The notes: generated by a model from the sequence alone, not told the origin. 64,000 nt of DNA from Malurus cyaneus samueli (GCA_009741485.1 CM019227.1:14494669-14558668); one strand, 5' to 3'; positions 1 through 11,690 are shown, numbered from the stretch's first letter. Program-made: numbers and translations.

Positions 1-167
1 CCTCCACAAATCCACCTCGTGTTTATCATGCACTGGTCCTGCATTTGTCTCTTAAGGTGTCAGATGAGCCCCAGCACACAAAAGGCAAATTGGAAATGGA
101 AGGGAAAGGATCTCCAGGGCTCGGGCGCTGATCCCCCGCGCCTGCTCGGAGCGGACGCGGTACTTAC
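1..167. other. Unique sequence with a small CpG cluster
   Basis: No gene is supported here. Positions 121-169 hold about nine CpG dinucleotides in roughly 50 bases, in a window where CpG is otherwise scarce. This is too short for a CpG island. The cluster lies directly downstream, on the minus strand, of the splice-donor-like site of the candidate exon at 168-273, so it would be the start of an intron if that exon is real. A conserved regulatory element is an equally good reading. Confidence 0.4.
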
Positions 168-273
168 GGGGATAAAGAGACAAAATCATTTTCTGCTGCT
201 GTCAAGGCAGCATCTTAGACAAGCAGGGAAGCATTTAAATTTAATAACATTCTCTTTAGCTTCAGGGTGGTCT
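168..273 (-). other. Candidate non-coding exon or conserved element (minus strand)
   Basis: Read on the minus strand, this 106-base block follows a good acceptor (atttccatttctcacacag) and ends at a strong donor (CCCC|gtaagta). All three frames contain a stop: one near the start, one after about 18 codons and one after about 28 codons. If it is an exon, it belongs to a long non-coding RNA or an untranslated region. No neighbouring exon is identifiable. A conserved non-coding element with chance splice-like edges is the main alternative. Confidence 0.2.
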
Positions 274-3200
274 CTGTGTGAGAAATGGAAATCTGAAACA
301 AGGGGGATAAAAAAATAAATTCTATTCATGACATTTCTGGGTCCTGCCAGTCACAGGAAGATCCTGGATCCTGCTGAGAACCTCTGCTTAACTGGGCTTG
401 TCAGCAACTGAATTCTTTCTGTTTTTTATTTTTTTTTTTTGTTAAAAATGAACTTTATAGGCAATCTCTTAGGAACTTTGCCAAACCTAAACCAACCTAC
501 AAGCCATTTAAAGTTCAATCAATTAGTAATTAGGAGGAACAGAATTAACACAGGGGAGCCTTTAGAGGGTGGATATGTACACAGCCAATAATTCCCAACA
601 CAGAAACAGAACTGTGGCACAGTATGAGTTTCCAGCACATCCACCTAAGTGTGTAAAGATAATGAACATGGCAATGGCTCCATATTTTAGTTTTCCATCT
701 GGGTGAATCTCTGGTAACTCTACATCTGCAATTTGCACCTAAGCTACTCACCATAAAGCTAAAGAGGCTCAACTGGCACTACAAATTTCCATAAATTTAC
801 AATACTGTTAAACAGTTGAGTCCCAAAACGATGTTTTTCAGAGGACAGCCAATAATGGAGACATTTATTGTGCCACACTTTGACCATGTGTGTTTGCAGA
901 AGGAGATTTCTCATCAATAACCAAAGCCTAGAAGGGAATCTACCAGAGCCACTAAACGAATGAGTCTTGCAAGTGAAAAACAAAGGTCATGGAAATCAGC
1001 TTGACCCTGAATGATTTTACCATTCTGAAAGTAAAAACTGTGAAAACTGTAGAATTTAGGGGACATATTACAAGGGAGTTAACTGAATTTATGCTGCAGG
1101 GTCTTACACGGTCAGGAAAACCAATGCCACCCACTGTGGAAATGTAAACTGGTGCAACTGGGAGCTGCCAGTGCATTGTAAGAATGCAGTCATGATCCTT
1201 ATATATGGATCATAAAAGAGTTAGCAGAAGCCTCCAGCATTTTCTGCCATTCCTGGTAAAAAAAAAAATTAAAAAACCTTTGAGGTAACAGAAGTGCAAC
1301 TCCTTCCCAAGGCATAAACCACAGCAGTGAGTAGCTGGATTTAACCTCAGTCATGTGGTTAGTGCTGGAAAAGGCCCCTTAAACAAACCTGTCTTGTCAA
1401 ACACATTGTGAAATAAAAGAAGGTGACCCAGAAGATCCTTCAAGGCACAACAGAGGAGTGACTTTACAGATCAGCAGCTTTGACAAAGTGGAGGAGCTGA
1501 CCCAGGATGGGATTAGCTGGGGAGGCAAGCGGTGTGTTGTGAGCACCTGATTGAGCTGGAACAAGACAGGAGATGAGAACAAAACACCCTTCAGCTTCTC
1601 ACAGAAACCAGTGCTGAACTTGGTGGGGAACAAGATAAATTTGAAGGAAGAGAATGATTAGCTTTTCTCCTGGAATATAAACCGTAATTCGTTCTGACTG
1701 AAGAAAAAGGAGTGTTTTCTTTGTGGAGGAGGCTGAAGGTATCTGAAAATCTCTGTGCCTCACCTTTGTGCTTTTTTCTGATTTAAACTTTCTCCTGTAG
1801 CCAGTGGGAGCCTTTGAGGTTGACTGAATGCAGATAAGAGGGCAGGATGGTCAAGATGCATGTCCTTTTTACAAATTGTTTTTCTGTGTTTCATAATCCT
1901 CTGTGGTTGAGGCAAACGATGAGATCTGCCACAGCTGGTTGACAATCCTCCACAGGAGTGCCAGCAAAGCAGAAATTGCTTCTGGGTGAACAATATTAAT
2001 TTAAAACATCATTTATTCATAGAAAGCATTAATCTAAAATTAATTTTGTCATAACTACGTGGAAATAACATCATTCTTCTTGAAAGTAACTGATGACTCA
2101 CTGTGCCTCCTACTGTAAGTTTTATGTATTTTTTTCCTGTAATCTCTGGCAAAAATTGGTTAATAGTCGCTATCAATTACTACAGCTCTCCTTTGAATAG
2201 ATCCAACTGTTTAGCCACTCAGGAGTTGCTATTATTTAGATTAAGACTTACTGAATGCTTAATCTGAATTTCTGATTTTGGGGTTTGTCTGGTTTTTCAC
2301 CAACACATAATTTGGCACTCCCATGGTTTAAGGTGGTTTGTCAAAACTTTGCATTTCCTTTCTGCAAGCTGATAAGGTGTTACCTGTAAATGTGTATTGT
2401 GACATCCAGATGAACAAAATCAGGTAAATGAGCATGATTACAGCATTCAGATGTGCTGTTTCATTATCCTTCCTGTGAGTAGATCATTAAGGTAGTAAGT
2501 GCAGTCCAAAGCCTGTTGACCTCATTTTATTTTCTCAGAAAATACATTTTCAGCCACATAGAGAGTTTTAACTGCTTGGTAACCCAAGTCTAAAGATGCT
2601 GATTCACAATCTTTCTCTCCATACAGTTAGTCAGCTCACTCCGTGCCATCTCAGCACATCCTTTTAGTCTCAGTATTTTTGTGTTCTACTTCATTACATA
2701 ATTGCTACTAATGCCCACTAATTAGGTGCATATTCAGGCTCAGGTCTCTGTCAGTGACACCAGTTCCTCAGTAGGACACATGGATTTTGATGTGGCTCCT
2801 TTTGCTGAAATCCTTCAGCACTTGGGGAAGGGAGAAGCCAATTTCTTCAGCAGTCCCAGCTATTCCATTTGTTGGTCACCTGCCTGTTTCAGCCACAGCC
2901 AAAGTGGTTTTCTCAAACCATTCCATGAGCCTTTCCAAGCCTTCTCTTCAGCATGAACTGCTCCAGCCTGGAGCAGTCAGCAGCAACAGGAAGAATTTGC
3001 CTGGACTATCAAATTGCTCTTTGTGGAACAGCTCTGCTCAGTAATATTAATGACTGTATAAATAACAAAATAACTTCTTACAGTTCTGCAAGATGTAATT
3101 CTCTTTTAATACCTGACCTTCTTACGTTTTAATAAACTTGTTGAAATTCCTTTTTTAATAATTAAACATTGTAACTATAAAAAGGTAGGAAATGCTTCTG

Positions 3201-4350
3201 ATATTGCCTGTGGTTTAAATATCATAAACAAGAATTTTGCCTTTCAAATGTCAGTTGTCAAACATTGCTCTTGAACATATGCCTTTCATTTAAAGAGGAT
3301 GGTACCTAGCTGCCTGAACTACTTTAAAAATATCAAGCTGTAGATATCACCAGTGCAGCCAATTTTTTCACCTTCACACACCCCATAATAGCTTTTACAG
3401 GATATCCAGATAAAATCCTCATAGGAAGGAAAAGATAGCCCTATTCTAGTCAGACTTTTCTGTTTTAGTTACTGATTTTGTGTTTGTGTCCAGGACCCGC
3501 ACACGCAACACGAGCACCAAGAATTGCCCCAAAGTCCTGAGGAGTTACAACCTAAAACCTTCACCAAAAACGCTCCTCAAATATTTCTCATAGCTAAATA
3601 CAGAAACTAAATGTTTCCAAGAATATTTCTGAGCAAATGGGTTGTCCCCCCTGTTTCCTCCAAGCACATATCACACCCCAGAAACCTGAATGGCAACTGG
3701 GTTCCACGGCTGTGAATTGAACACAATAACAGCAGCACAAGTGAGAGCACTGCCCGTGACAGACCCATTTCAATCTGGAGAAAGAAATTTGTGTGACACA
3801 TCAACAAGAGCTCTGGAACCACGAGGAAGAGACTCTTAGGGCTAGTGAATCATTTTGGGGTGGAAAAAAAAAATTAAAAAAAAACAAAGTTGTCCACACA
3901 CAAGCTAAATTAGCTTTGAAAAATCTGTAAGCTCCACTTCTGCAGGTAAATCAGAACTCCCAAGTAAACCAATAACAAATGCCAGCATAGCACTTTCATG
4001 TAATAACTTCCCTTGTAAATGGAGCAGGAAGCGAGGACTGGTTTTAATAAGGTAGAAATTGGTTTGAAAAAAAATTACCCCAAACTTCCAGACCACTTGT
4101 CTAAATTTTTTGCAAATACCTGAAAAAACTCCAAGTATTTTGTTGCGTATGTTTTCTGAAATTAAGTTATTTTTACCTTTATTAGAGTGCTTGAGTAACA
4201 TCTTTTGCTACCTCATAACCTAAGACAACTGTGAGGCATTATTTCAGATGGAGAATAGTCTCCAAAAACCCAATCTACATCCATCTTAGCTCCCTAAACC
4301 AGATCATTATTTGATTATCAAACACACATGCCAAGTCATAAATTAATATT
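274..4350. other. Intergenic or intronic sequence, no gene seen
   Basis: This is AT-rich unique sequence with frequent stops in all frames. The open frames are all below about 100 codons, lack recognisable domains and have no consistent splice context. Short A/T homopolymers occur near 428-440, 1259-1268 and 3866-3890. I see no recognisable transposon ends, tRNA or tandem array. Confidence 0.6.
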
Positions 4351-4354
4351 AAAG

Positions 4355-4422
4355 TCAGTGATGGGACCTGAACCTTGATCTGGTGGCTTCCCAGGTGAGT
4401 GCTCTGCACTTGAGGTAATAGA
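4355..4422 (-). repeat. Fossil tRNA-derived SINE head (minus strand)
   Basis: On the minus strand the order is an A-box-like stretch (about 4391-4420, including gcagagcactcacctgg) and then a B-box-like ggttcaggtcc (4364-4374). The spacing is typical of the RNA polymerase III promoter of a tRNA. The pattern 'agtggttagagcactcacctggga ... ggttcaa' is familiar from old tRNA-derived SINEs in sauropsid genomes. There is no good cloverleaf and the box sequences have drifted, so this is not a working tRNA gene. The SINE body should extend toward lower coordinates, but I cannot trace it there. Confidence 0.45.
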
Positions 4423-4425
4423 GTA

Positions 4426-6567
4426 ATTAGACAGCTTTTCCTCTGAAGGATAATTGCTAATACATGTTAGCTGTTGGAGAGAAGCCCTCCTGAGGAGCAG
4501 ATATGGGTTTCCTTTTTCATTAAAGGAGAAACTTCACTTTTTCAGTGGTTAACCTTCAGCATATTAAAATGTTTAGTGCCTAAGTTAGATAGAAGTGTTC
4601 CTCTGAGTAACAAACAATTAAACAGAGCAGAGAAGGGGGAGAGTAGGACTGTTTCTGAGACAAACCCACAGTGACAATTAACTCCAAGCTGCCCTGGCAG
4701 CCGTTGTGTTCTGCAAACCAGCACACAGCCTGGGTGGGTGCTGATAGAGGTAATAAATTATGATCCACAAGGAGATCAAACAGCCTCACCTCCAGGTACA
4801 GATTTTCAGAGGTGATCTCTGGCATGTGCCCCACCCCATTTCAAACCTCCCTGCTCACCAAGTGCAAGCGTTTGGTATCCTCATTTTTCTCAAGCTCTAC
4901 TCTTGGCTTTGGAGAGTCATAAACCTGCTTATATAAATTCATTTGCATCTATCAGATAGATCAGATTCATTAATACCATTTGAGCTAAATCTGGACTAAT
5001 CAAATTAAGATTACCCTGACTCGTATGAAGACAGAAATACCACCTACACTGAGTCTTCAGACTGCAGATACTGAAATTCTGACAGATTAAAGGAAAGTGT
5101 ACATCTGGTGAATACAAATCTAACGCCACATGAGAAGCTCTGTTTGGTTGAGTGTGCACTGAAGTGTGTGTAAATTTTCCTGTTGACACGAATTAAACCA
5201 GGTTTAGAGTCTGAATCATTTAGGTCCGATCCTGCCTTCCCTTCTATCTCCTGTGATCACTAGCATTTTAAAGACTCAGTGTCCGGCGGGTATGAAATGC
5301 TGCTGATCTAGTGACTCTCAGAATACAAATGCCAAGATTTCAATTTCTTTTTAGGTATTTTATTTCCAGAAAACATTTTTACTTTGAGAGGAACAACATA
5401 GGATGTATCTCAGTATATTACAGGTGAGTGTCTCATATTGCTTGACAGATTCCATGGGTTTCATCCATCTGGTAACTCTGAATGAGGGGTTACAAAAATC
5501 CCTTTGGCTGGATTTCAGTTCTAACGTGAGATTTGAGCAGCAGAGCATCCTTTCCTTAATTCCAGATTTTTCTTTTATTTTCTTTTACCTTGTCTCAGAA
5601 GTTTTCTATAGCTTCCCTTTCTTACCTTTTACATCTTTCCAGGCTGAACTGCCATTCCTGGAACTCAGCAATTCCTGTCAATCACTAAGAGTTAAGGCCA
5701 CTTCCAGAAAATTTGAACTATCAGCATGGCAGCATTAGTGCTGCAGGGACAAGTGGCATGTCAGCAGTAGTGGATGGAGCCATTTACAAATTACATTAAA
5801 AAAAGGGGAAAAAAAAAAAAGAGAGGGTATGATTACTGACCCCTGGAAACAGAGTGAAAACCCATTATGGCATTTTTGGTTATCATCCCAGACTGCACAG
5901 TAATTTTGACACTGTACAATAACAAAGCAGCTCTTTGTTTGCAGGCTCTGCTTGCCCAGGGCATTGCTTTGCAGTCAGCACTGACAGTGCTGCTCAGTGT
6001 CTTCTGCAGGGGTGAGAAGTCAAAGTCCTGTCCCTAAGGGCTCTGTGGGGGCTGCTCTGAGCCTTTTGCACATTTGGAGATGTTAAAAATGTGCACTCGT
6101 GTGTTCTGTTCAAGCCTCAGTTGGGATGACCATAGATGTGTGTCCCTCAGCTCAGACTTTCCAAACAGATGGGTGGTTTTCTCAAATTTCACTGCATAAT
6201 AAATACCCACACATACAGAAACTTGATGTGTCATTCTGAGAATAAAAGAAAGACATGATTCACTTTTTCTATTTGTGTGCTTCCTCCATGGACCTTCCTG
6301 CCACATATCCTCACAGAAAATCCCTGCACATCCTTGGAGAGCAGGTGCCTGGCAGCACAAATGTGAGGTAAGGTCACGCCATTGCATTGCTGCAGTCAGG
6401 AACTGGAGAGATAAAATCACCAAGGCCCACATCTTCAAAATTATTTATGCACCTGTCTTCACAGATCTGGAGTACATTAATGGATTTCAAAACAGCCCAT
6501 CCATAACGAAACAGCAAAGTGCCACAAACTTTGCAGGATCCCGGCTCAGGGCTGTTTCCTATTCCCA
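4426..6567. other. Intergenic or intronic sequence, no gene seen
   Basis: This is unique sequence with short A runs near 5799-5820. The open frames at 5403-5738 (plus) and 6034-6438 (minus) have no recognisable domain and no convincing splice context. The frame that begins at 6275 reaches its length only because it runs into the 43-bp minisatellite downstream. Confidence 0.55.
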
Positions 6568-7052
6568 GCTGGAGCAGCTCTGGATGTGCCAAACGTGCTG
6601 GTTCAGATGTGCTGGAGCAGCTCTGGACGTGCCAAACGTGCTGGTTCAGATGTGCTGGAGCAGCTCTGGACGTGCCAGATGTGGTGGTTCAGATGTGCTG
6701 GAGCAGCTCTGGATGTGCCAAACGTGCGGTGGTTCAGATGTGCTGGAGCAGCTCTGGATGTGCCAAACGTGCTGGTTCAGATGTGCTGGAGCAGCTCTGG
6801 ACGTGCCAAACGTGCTGGTTCAGATGTGCTGGAGCAGCTCTGGACCTGCCAAACGTGCTGGTTCAGATGTGCTGGAGCAGCTCTGGACGTGCCAAACGTG
6901 CTGGTTCAGATGTGCTGGAGCAGCTCTGGACGTGCCAAACGTGCTGGTTCAGATGTGCTGGAGCAGCTCTGGACCTGCCAAACGTGCTGGTTCAGATGTG
7001 CTGGAGCAGCTCTGGACCTGCCAAACGTGCTGGTTCAGATGTGCTGGAGCAG
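6568..7052 (+). repeat. 43-bp minisatellite, about 11.3 copies
   Basis: Units begin at 6568, 6611, 6654, 6697, 6742, 6785, 6828, 6871, 6914, 6957 and 7000, with a partial twelfth at 7043. Each starts gctggagcagctctgga and carries cgtgccaaacgtgctggttcagatgt or a close variant. One unit (6697) is 45 bases long because of a two-base insertion. The third and fourth units carry a gtggttcag variant, and the seventh, tenth and eleventh carry 'cctgcc' in place of 'cgtgcc'. No unit contains a stop in any forward frame. Since 43 is not a multiple of three, the reading frame rotates from unit to unit, giving three overlapping long open frames (6275-7069, 6519-7097, 6586-7251). Their rotating cysteine- and tryptophan-rich repeats are artefacts of the array. 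Low divergence between units implies recent expansion or homogenisation. Confidence 0.95.
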
Positions 7053-9180
7053 GAGCTCCAATTCCCTGAGCTGGCACAGGAAGGAACACACGCGTGAGCG
7101 CTCAGACCTCAGCACAGCCAAGACAGGAAGAGTTTTGTGCACTGAAATCTGCAGAGGTGATGATTGCCATTGCAACATAAATCAAAGAGAGGAGAGCAGC
7201 AGGGAGAACTCTCGCTCTGCCACCTCATTTCCAGTGAGGAAGGACAATTAAAGGAGGATTGTTCTGCACACTCACCAGTCCTTCTGCTGAAGGTGAGTCA
7301 CTGAGGAAGCCACTGGTGGTGCTGTCCTCTGAGATCCTGAGTGAGAGCACTGCACCCTACAACACCTCCTGTTAGAGATGGGACAGGCTGGTTCTGCTCT
7401 GGGTTTTTGGCACTGAGCTGAAGTAGATTTTGGGGCTGGATGGCTGTGGCAGCACAGTGGCTCTCACAGATAGGAGCTGTCCCTGTGCACAATGGTGAAA
7501 ATGCTTTGGAGGGGGAACTACTCAACAAATTCTGCATCTTTGTCTGCTGGCAGGTTGCAATCCCATAATTTATTCAGCCCTGATTTATCTGCCAAACTCT
7601 GGCCAATTTTTAGTCTATTAATTGAGCACCAACGGTGTACATTATGAGTATCTGCTACCCCATGGTTCCTGGTTCTCCTCTGGGTGAGGAGAGCTCTTGG
7701 CAGGCAGCTTCCACTGTGACCACTCAGCCTTCCAAGTTCCACATTAACTTCCTGATGAACATTCCCTAATAGTCACTTAAAATTTACTGTTTTGCCAGCA
7801 TTACTGCAGTTAAATTTACTTGCCTGAATATTCACAGGAGTCAGCCCAAACAATATAAATCCAAAACGTTGCTGAATATGAGGCTAAAATGTGAATTAAT
7901 CTGATATTTTTTTGTTATCAGAATATGATGGAGAACATTTCAGTCTGCCATACTGCTGATGTTGAGGTACTGATAATATTTTAGTGGGGCAGGCACTGTT
8001 TTCCAGGATTTGCAGTCACTGTCCTTAATGTTCCAATTGGCTTGCACACCACAGTTTTATTACAGTTCATTTATTGATCTGGATCTGAAGAAACTATTTG
8101 TTAACATATTAAAACTGACAACAGCCACACTGACATATTTCTTCCTGGACCTGAATTTTTTTATAATATTGCTACAATTATCTTTTTTTTCCTAGCATAT
8201 AGGATCCAGGAAGTAGTTTGTATAGCATAATTTGGTTGGGTTTGCCCTGAGTTGCTTCACCCATGTGCATTTTCTGGTGGTATTACCAAGCATTTGGCTG
8301 ACATTTTAATCTACCTGGCACAGAAAAAGACTTGTCTCTGGTTTCATTTCAGAATTGATGAAAAGAGTACATTTAGATGTACTCTATTTATTAAAGGAGC
8401 AAACTGGGTTACGACGCCGGCCTAAAAGTTTGCATTTAAATTTATCTGCCTTTTAAATTCCAAAAGATATGCTGGTAGGGAAAATCTATTCCATGTGCCA
8501 TAGTGGCCATTCCATATTCAAAAAGGAAAGTGCTGAGTGGATGTTAGTGAGGACCTCAGGGTGGCAGCAGGACAAGGTGGAACAGAACAGATTCTGCGTG
8601 GAGCCAAGGGATCTGCCTCTGCTTTGTGCTCATTCTTTTAATCTGAAATCAGAGCCAGCATTTCCAGGAGTGAGGACAGCAGATATGCTTGAGTTTCTGC
8701 TGGTGGGGCTGTTGAGCAGTGAGCTCCCATGTGTGGATGTGAGGATTATGGGTGGGGTTTCTGCAAACTTTTATCTGAACCATTATGCAGTAGGAACAAG
8801 CCTTTGGGGTACCCAGTTCCCAGCTTTGAAAGGGGGAAAAAAACCCTCCCAAACCAGTGTTTTGTGCTTGCTGTGACTTTCCGAATATTATTATTCCTCT
8901 AGGGTTGTTCTGGTTTTACATGATTTCACATTTCCCTAAATTCTCCTCGCCGCCTTTCAATATTCCTGCAAATCCCCTCACCCGTTTGCAGCTCGGCAAA
9001 TCAGCTTTTTGTTTAACCCTTTGTGACAAACCGCTTTTAAAGACTTTCCTCTCCCTTCATCTTGCTTTCTAAGCCATCAAACAAGACCCTGGGGATGGCT
9101 GAGGCTACAAGGGAATATTCCACACCAGGAGCTAATGCCCTGATCACATTCAGGGCTGAGTAATTGCATTTCATGCATAG
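7053..9180. other. Intergenic or intronic sequence, no gene seen
   Basis: The segment starts moderately GC-rich next to the minisatellite and becomes AT-rich after about 7740. Open frames such as 8469-8876 (135 codons, plus) have no domain I recognise. The sequence around 8890-9070 has an even composition without simple repeats and may be a conserved non-coding element, but this cannot be judged from one sequence. Confidence 0.5.
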
Positions 9181-9458
9181 TGCATGAACACGTGGCACAA
9201 TCTCCTCTTTGCACCGTCAGCTAGACACGGCCCCGCCGATCAAACTGTTATTTTTCAGATTGCTGGGAATGCTTTATGGGGAGAAATATCTATCTGCCAG
9301 CAAAGCATTTTCCAAATGAAGACGGAGCATAAAACCAGCCCGCGAGAAACAGAGCCTGATAATGGTGACATTTTGCAGTTTAACTGCGTTTGCCAGCGCT
9401 GGAATATGAGGGCAAGAGAGAGGGATTCATCAGGGAAAGAGAAATGTGAGTAGGGAAA
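9181..9458 (+). other. Candidate exon (9259-9445) or conserved element
   Basis: A pyrimidine-rich acceptor (gttatttttcag) ends at 9258 and a donor-like gtgagt begins at 9446, after AAAT. That is a weak context because the base before the donor is T. The 187 bases between them are open in one frame across the whole block, within a frame running 9184-9453. The predicted peptide is polar, contains ISICQQSIFQMK and NCVCQRWNMRARERD, and matches no family I recognise. Composition is balanced and free of simple repeats, unlike its surroundings. A conserved non-coding element is the main alternative. Confidence 0.2.
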
Positions 9459-9669
9459 TCTGACAGCACCAGCTTGTGCTGGAGAAACACAGGAGAGGCC
9501 CCAGCAGGGCCAGGAAGGAATTCCTCCCAGAGCAGAACCTGCCATCGGTGTGTCCTGCTCCTCTCCCCGCTTCCCCAAGCATTTCTTATCCTTTTTTCAA
9601 GGAAACAACACTGAGTTCCATCAGGAGCAGCACACACGAGCCACTATTGAGTTATTTTCTTCCTTTTCC
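9459..9669. other. Unique sequence, nothing recognised
   Basis: This is a short unique stretch between the 9.2-9.45 kb block and the A/C-rich tract. It has no gene or repeat signature I can support. Confidence 0.5.
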
Positions 9670-9903
9670 AACCAAAAAACCCAAAAAAATAAACAAAACC
9701 AACAAAAAAAAAAAACAAACACAAAACAAAAACAAACAAAAAACCCAAAAAACAAAAAAAAACCCACAAAAACAAACAACAAAAAAAAAAACAACAAAAA
9801 AACAAACAAACAAACAAAAAAAAAACCAAAAACCCAAACAGAATAATGCCATCATGAGCAACTGAAAGAAAAAAAAAAAAAAAAAAAACAAACAAAAAAA
9901 AAG
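9670..9903. repeat. A/C low-complexity tract ((CAAA)n-like)
   Basis: About 175 bases of A runs broken by single C or CC (9670-9844) are followed by a 20-base unique spacer and a second A-rich block (9864-9903). The frames through it read as lysine/asparagine/threonine-rich on the plus strand and phenylalanine-rich on the minus strand, with no protein content. It could be a degenerate poly(A) tail of a retroelement that expanded as a microsatellite, but no element body is recognisable upstream. Confidence 0.9.
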
Positions 9904-10940
9904 AGTTAAAGGTGTGTGTGTTGTTTTTTTTTTTAAATAAAATCTGCTGCTAAAAGGAAAGAAATAAGGACCTTGCTACAATGAATGTTTTTACTTATTA
10001 ACTCAAATGCTTTAAACCACTTAGCCTCTTTTCCTGCAACTTTAAGAAAGTGTAGAATTTCTAGAGGTGATTGCTTGCCACGGAAGTAAGTGGGTCAAAG
10101 ACTCTACACTTGAAAAATCTGGGTCTTTTCTCATTATTTAACTCCTAACAGTGGCGAAACAGAACTTTCTGAACTCACTTATTTAGTAAATATTTATGTA
10201 ATAGTCCTCATAAAACCCAACTTGTTTTTCCCCCTTCATTTGAAAAAAAAAAATAAGGGCATTTAGGTACCTAGGAGGAACACAGCATGGTATTTACACG
10301 CTTGTGATATCAAATTGTAAATTTTGCAATGCTTAGTGAGACAGAAAAGCAATGCCAATTTAAGCCAGTGAGAAATGCCAAAGGATGCTCACATTAGGAA
10401 AACAAGAATTTATGTAAATCGAGCTCTCAGAGGATAACAGGGCTGTTCTCACGGGTGTTGAAAATGTTGGCTGTCAGAGGGCTAAGTTCACTTCAGAAAT
10501 TAAAGAGAAGTCTGTAACTGCTCACACAGAATCAGGAGTCAGCTGATGGCTGAATTGAGACACGATTTCTATTTCTTATCTTGTCATTTAACACTGATGC
10601 ATTTAAACTTCTTTTTCATTTATGGGAAAATTTCAAGATGTGTGTCTGATGAAATGCATAAAATCCCTAGATCAGACCATTAATGCACCCCAGTGTAGAA
10701 TTTTTTTTTCCCGAACAACTTCTCAGGGCTGTTTTGCTGTCCTTGCTTGTTTAATATTTTCTCATGTGGGCATTTCCTGTTGTATTCTCTTTTGATTTCT
10801 TAGCAATTCCTAATGTCCCACTGAGTGTTTTGGCAGCAAATCAGCACTAACCTGATGTCTTAAGAGAACAATTTACAATGGCTTTAAGATGTCTTTTGTG
10901 AGTGGCAAAATTTAATTTGGAGCCCATAATGACACAAGAA
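9904..10940. other. Intergenic or intronic sequence, no gene seen
   Basis: AT-rich unique sequence. Even short open frames are scarce. Only small homopolymers occur, for example near 9925-9934 and 10243-10253. I recognise no repeat or gene. Confidence 0.6.
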
Positions 10941-11024
10941 AAGTTAGAATTACTTTCTTTTCTATAAACAATACTTTGAATTAAGTTAGAATTACTTTCC
11001 TTTCTATAAACAATACTTTGAATT
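10941..11024 (+). repeat. 42-bp tandem duplication, two copies
   Basis: Copy 1 (10941-10982) and copy 2 (10983-11024) both start aagttagaattacttt and end with caatactttgaatt. I see one clear substitution between them (tactttcttt versus tactttcctt). The near identity means the duplication is young or recently homogenised. The unit is AT-rich and has no coding frame. Confidence 0.93.
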
Positions 11025-11440
11025 AATTGCCCAATAACTGAATATTAAGTGATCCTCCTGTAACTCTTCCATGTGGGCTACAGATTAAAACGCCCTGCAC
11101 AAATTTACATCAAGCAAACTTTCTCAGAGAAACTCTGCCTAAACACACGGCACAAAGTTTAGCACAGAGCCCCTCTTTTGACCAAGCCTTTGGGAATCCA
11201 GGTTTGTTCTGCTGCTGGGATTCACCTCAGCCACAGAGAATCCTTGCTGCTGGCTCCTGGGGATCTCCATGGCAGGCCCCAAGTCCTGTCACACACCCCA
11301 AATTCACTCCTCTGCAGCATAATTAGAGGGGGAGAGCACTGAGCTGTGCCAAACTCACAAATATGTGGCCGTAATCCTTCCATCAGGTGTCCTGCTTCCA
11401 GCTCAGCTACAATTAATTTCTCCTCAGTGGCTGTTGCAGT
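11025..11440. other. Unique sequence flanking the LTR remnant
   Basis: No gene is seen. The composition becomes more GC-rich after about 11200. I do not see an internal retroviral region (primer binding site, gag or pol) on this side of the LTR remnant, which is consistent with a solo LTR. Confidence 0.5.
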
Positions 11441-11690
11441 GCTGTGTTTTGGATCTGGAATGAGAATGGTGTTGATAACACCCTGATGTTTTGGGGTTTG
11501 ACTAAGTTGTGTTTGTCCTAAGTCAAGGAGTTTGTTTCCTTTGTCTCATGCTCTGCCAGGGAGGAAGTTTGCAAAAAAAAAAAAAACCCAAACTGGAGAA
11601 AGACAGCTGCACAGGTGACCCAAGCTGGCTGAAGGATTATTCCATAGAATAGAGCATCCTATCCAGCATGAAAGCTGGTGGAAGCTACCT
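11441..11690 (+). mobile_element. Degenerate solo LTR, avian ERVL-like endogenous retrovirus
   Basis: The order of short landmarks matches LTRs of the ERVL-type endogenous retroviruses common in bird genomes. A 'ggatctggaatgagaatg' start is followed by 'tgataacaccctgatg' (about 11473-11488), 'taagtcaagga' (11519-11529), 'tctcatgctctgccaggga' (11544-11562), 'aggtgacccaagctggctga' (11612-11631), 'attccata' (11639-11646) and a TATA-region remnant 'catgaaagctggtggaag' (11668-11685). A 14-base A run (11573-11586) interrupts it. The 3' end is unclear because similarity fades after about 11690. No gag, pol or env coding sequence is seen on either side, so this is a solo or truncated LTR. The family assignment is from memory and has not been checked by search. 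Confidence 0.65.

Noticed and set aside
6275..7251. Three overlapping forward open frames of 192-264 codons
   Set aside because: They come from a 43-base tandem repeat without stops. The same repeated peptide appears in each frame, and frame rotation makes real coding implausible.
8469..8876. 135-codon forward frame
   Set aside because: No domain, no splice or promoter context and an overlapping minus-strand frame. This is expected by chance in a window of this size.
9476..9895. Lysine/asparagine-rich (plus) and phenylalanine-rich (minus) frames, the latter resembling membrane proteins
   Set aside because: They are produced by the A/C-rich low-complexity tract.
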